A stretch of DNA of 32,704 nt from Crocinitomix sp. (GTDB lineage Bacteria > Bacteroidota > Bacteroidia > Flavobacteriales_D > Crocinitomicaceae), in the NCBI GenBank assembly GCA_015662905.1, contig DQTE01000253.1, forward strand, positions 1 through 32,704. The letters are read 5' to 3'. A program made the position numbers and the translations under genes. Each line of letters opens with the position of its first letter. Within the stretch, counting starts at the first letter, position 1. A model generated the notes under the pieces. It was not told the origin of the DNA, searched no databases, and worked only from the letters and a program-made list of their open reading frames with translations. Positions 31,352-32,704 of this stretch are shown piece by piece.

Positions 31352-32704
31352 ATGAAAAAATTATTACTTTCTTTAGGATTAGGTATTCTTTCATTTACTG
31401 GATTTACACAAGTTCAGTTCAATTTAACTGGTACCTGCCAATACCAAGGAAACTATGGTTTAACTTGGACAGACGATTCTTTCCATGATGGAACTGGAGG
31501 AACACAAACGTGGAACACTCCTAATATGTTAGACCCAACCAAAGCTGTTAGTGCTAATCTAGTGCTGGTTCAAGGTGCTGACCCAACGCCTCATGGTAAT
31601 TGTACTTTTGATATGGCCTGTAATGGTTCACCAGCTATTACTAATGGTGCTGCATTAGCGGGGAAAATTGCTGTAATTAGAAGAGGTGGTTGTGAGTTTG
31701 GTTCTAAAGCTTATGCGGCTCAGCAAGCAGGAGCAATTGCTTGTATTATTGTTAATGCTGTAGGTGACCCAATAGGTATGGCTGGTGGTGCAGACGGCAT
31801 GAATGTATTTATACCAACTATAATGGTTAGTGCAACAACTGGAGCTATTATTTGTGATGCCATTGCTGCTGGTTGTCCAGAAGCTTTTATAGGGAACATT
31901 GCAGGTTTTTACAATGACAACTTATCACTTGCTGCTGGAGATGTTTACAGACCAGGTAGAGCCATGGACATCTCTTGGGATTATACGGGTGCTGCGGACC
32001 ATGGATTTGGACCTGGTGCTATTGTTAACAATCTAGGAAATAATGATCAATTAGGAATTACAGTTACTTTAGATGTTTATGAAGTAGGTAATCCAACTGC
32101 AGTGTATTCAGTAATATCTGCACCATTTAATTTGGTAGGGGTAACAATAACAGGTGGTATTCCAACAGTAGATAATACTTTGGTTGATTTCTCTGCTGTA
32201 ACACCTGCTAGCTTTGTAAATAGTACAGCAACCAACCAAAACTATGAGCTTGTTTATACTGTAAATGCACCAAATGCTGACGCTACGCCAATAGATAATG
32301 AGGTAAGATCATTTTTTGGAATTTCTGATACAGAATATTCTCACGCTCAAATAGACCCTGCAAATGGTAAAGCATTAGCCTCTGCAGGGCGTGGGCCAAG
32401 AACTGATCCTGGTAACCAACCAACAACAGATCACTGGATGATGTGTAATCACTTTTCGCCTCAAACTAATAATGTTAAAGCTGTAGGTACTAAATTTCAA
32501 GCTTATTCATACGATCCGCTTGTGTCAACTGATTTAATAGGTAAAATTGTATCTTGTGTAGTTTATGAATGGGTTAACACTAAAGGAATTTATGACATGA
32601 CTGATCCTGGGTTTACCACAGATGTGGATACAAACTCATGGACAGAATTAACTAGAGTAGATTACTTTTATGGTGGAGACTATCAAGATTCAATCATCTC
32701 CGTA
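31352..32704 (+). CDS. Secreted protein with a protease-associated (PA) domain, 3' end outside the window
   Basis: The frame stays open for 451 codons to the window edge and is missing from the ORF track. Seen: a signal peptide (MKKLLLSLGLGILSFTGFTQ), a PA domain from about 65 to 175 (GKIAVIRRGGCEFGSKAYAA and QQAGAIACIIVNA), and then beta-rich segments such as VTLDVYEVGNP. PA domains often sit in secreted peptidases or hydrolases as a substrate-binding module; no catalytic motif is seen in the visible part. The context (gldH in the window, flavobacterial secreted protein) suggests type IX secretion with a C-terminal sorting domain beyond the edge; that is an inference. A strong promoter precedes it. 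Confidence 0.85.
   Translation, partial: MKKLLLSLGLGILSFTGFTQVQFNLTGTCQYQGNYGLTWTDDSFHDGTGGTQTWNTPNMLDPTKAVSANLVLVQGADPTPHGNCTFDMACNGSPAITNGAALAGKIAVIRRGGCEFGSKAYAAQQAGAIACIIVNAVGDPIGMAGGADGMNVFIPTIMVSATTGAIICDAIAAGCPEAFIGNIAGFYNDNLSLAAGDVYRPGRAMDISWDYTGAADHGFGPGAIVNNLGNNDQLGITVTLDVYEVGNPTAVYSVISAPFNLVGVTITGGIPTVDNTLVDFSAVTPASFVNSTATNQNYELVYTVNAPNADATPIDNEVRSFFGISDTEYSHAQIDPANGKALASAGRGPRTDPGNQPTTDHWMMCNHFSPQTNNVKAVGTKFQAYSYDPLVSTDLIGKIVSCVVYEWVNTKGIYDMTDPGFTTDVDTNSWTELTRVDYFYGGDYQDSIISV

Noticed and set aside
1-32704. CRISPR arrays, tRNA or rRNA genes, prophage, toxin-antitoxin or defence genes
   Set aside because: No regularly spaced repeats, no cloverleaf-like segment and no matching protein families were seen on reading the gaps and the ORFs.

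Overview
The window is AT-rich chromosomal DNA from a member of the Bacteroidota, most likely class Flavobacteriia. The evidence is a gliding-motility lipoprotein gene (gldH) next to a RicT/PSP1 gene, a large TPR protein paired with an outer-membrane barrel, an IPExxxVDY-family gene before pyruvate kinase, a LETM1-related protein, and repeated use of the Bacteroidota promoter (TTTG, about 19 nt, TAnnTTTG). Shine-Dalgarno sites are mostly absent. No rRNA, tRNA, CRISPR array, prophage or defence locus was seen.

Layout. 1-400: fragment of a transposase gene at the left edge, then a terminator-like hairpin. 401-4080: a TonB-dependent receptor of the haem/haemoglobin type, a GNAT acetyltransferase, a truncated J-domain gene and hsp20. 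4281-9063: a 1024-residue TPR protein translationally linked to an outer-membrane barrel. 9353-12416: a membrane-anchored J-domain protein, then the minus-strand group tyrS, lipoprotein, TrmH-type methyltransferase. 12529-14903: a MATE exporter and fmt. 14904-15428: mobile debris (a 161-bp repeat and an IS982-like remnant). 15429-17945: an MlaE/MlaF-type lipid transporter with a membrane-anchored coiled-coil protein. 18023-22517: a cyclase-family hydrolase, an IPExxxVDY protein, pyruvate kinase, gldH and ricT. 22518-24997: a second copy of the repeat, an ABC ATPase, purE and rsmG. 25089-30356: a secreted unknown, a ZIP transporter with its DtxR/MntR-type regulator, a HAD phosphatase, a beta-propeller-like secreted protein and a LETM1-related protein. 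30443-end: a small outer-membrane barrel and the start of a secreted protein with a protease-associated domain.

Most genes are ordinary housekeeping or envelope functions. The most unusual signal is a non-coding repeat of about 155 bp, present twice (14941-15101 and 22739-22891, about 93% identical) with a third, end-only copy at 12479-12508. It has 11-bp terminal inverted repeats, extended imperfect self-complementarity and a central hairpin whose arms differ between copies by a compensatory G-C to A-T change. It looks like a MITE-like or structured-RNA repeat family. One copy lies 7 bp before an ABC ATPase that starts with TTG; the end-only copy lies inside the promoter of the MATE gene.

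Regulation that can be read directly: a perfect 18-bp palindrome (TTTTAGGTTAACCTAAAA) overlaps the promoter of the mntR-zip pair, and a textbook TTTG-N19-TATCTTTG promoter precedes the last gene. Possible half-sites of the same palindrome lie upstream of the TPR and TonB-receptor genes.
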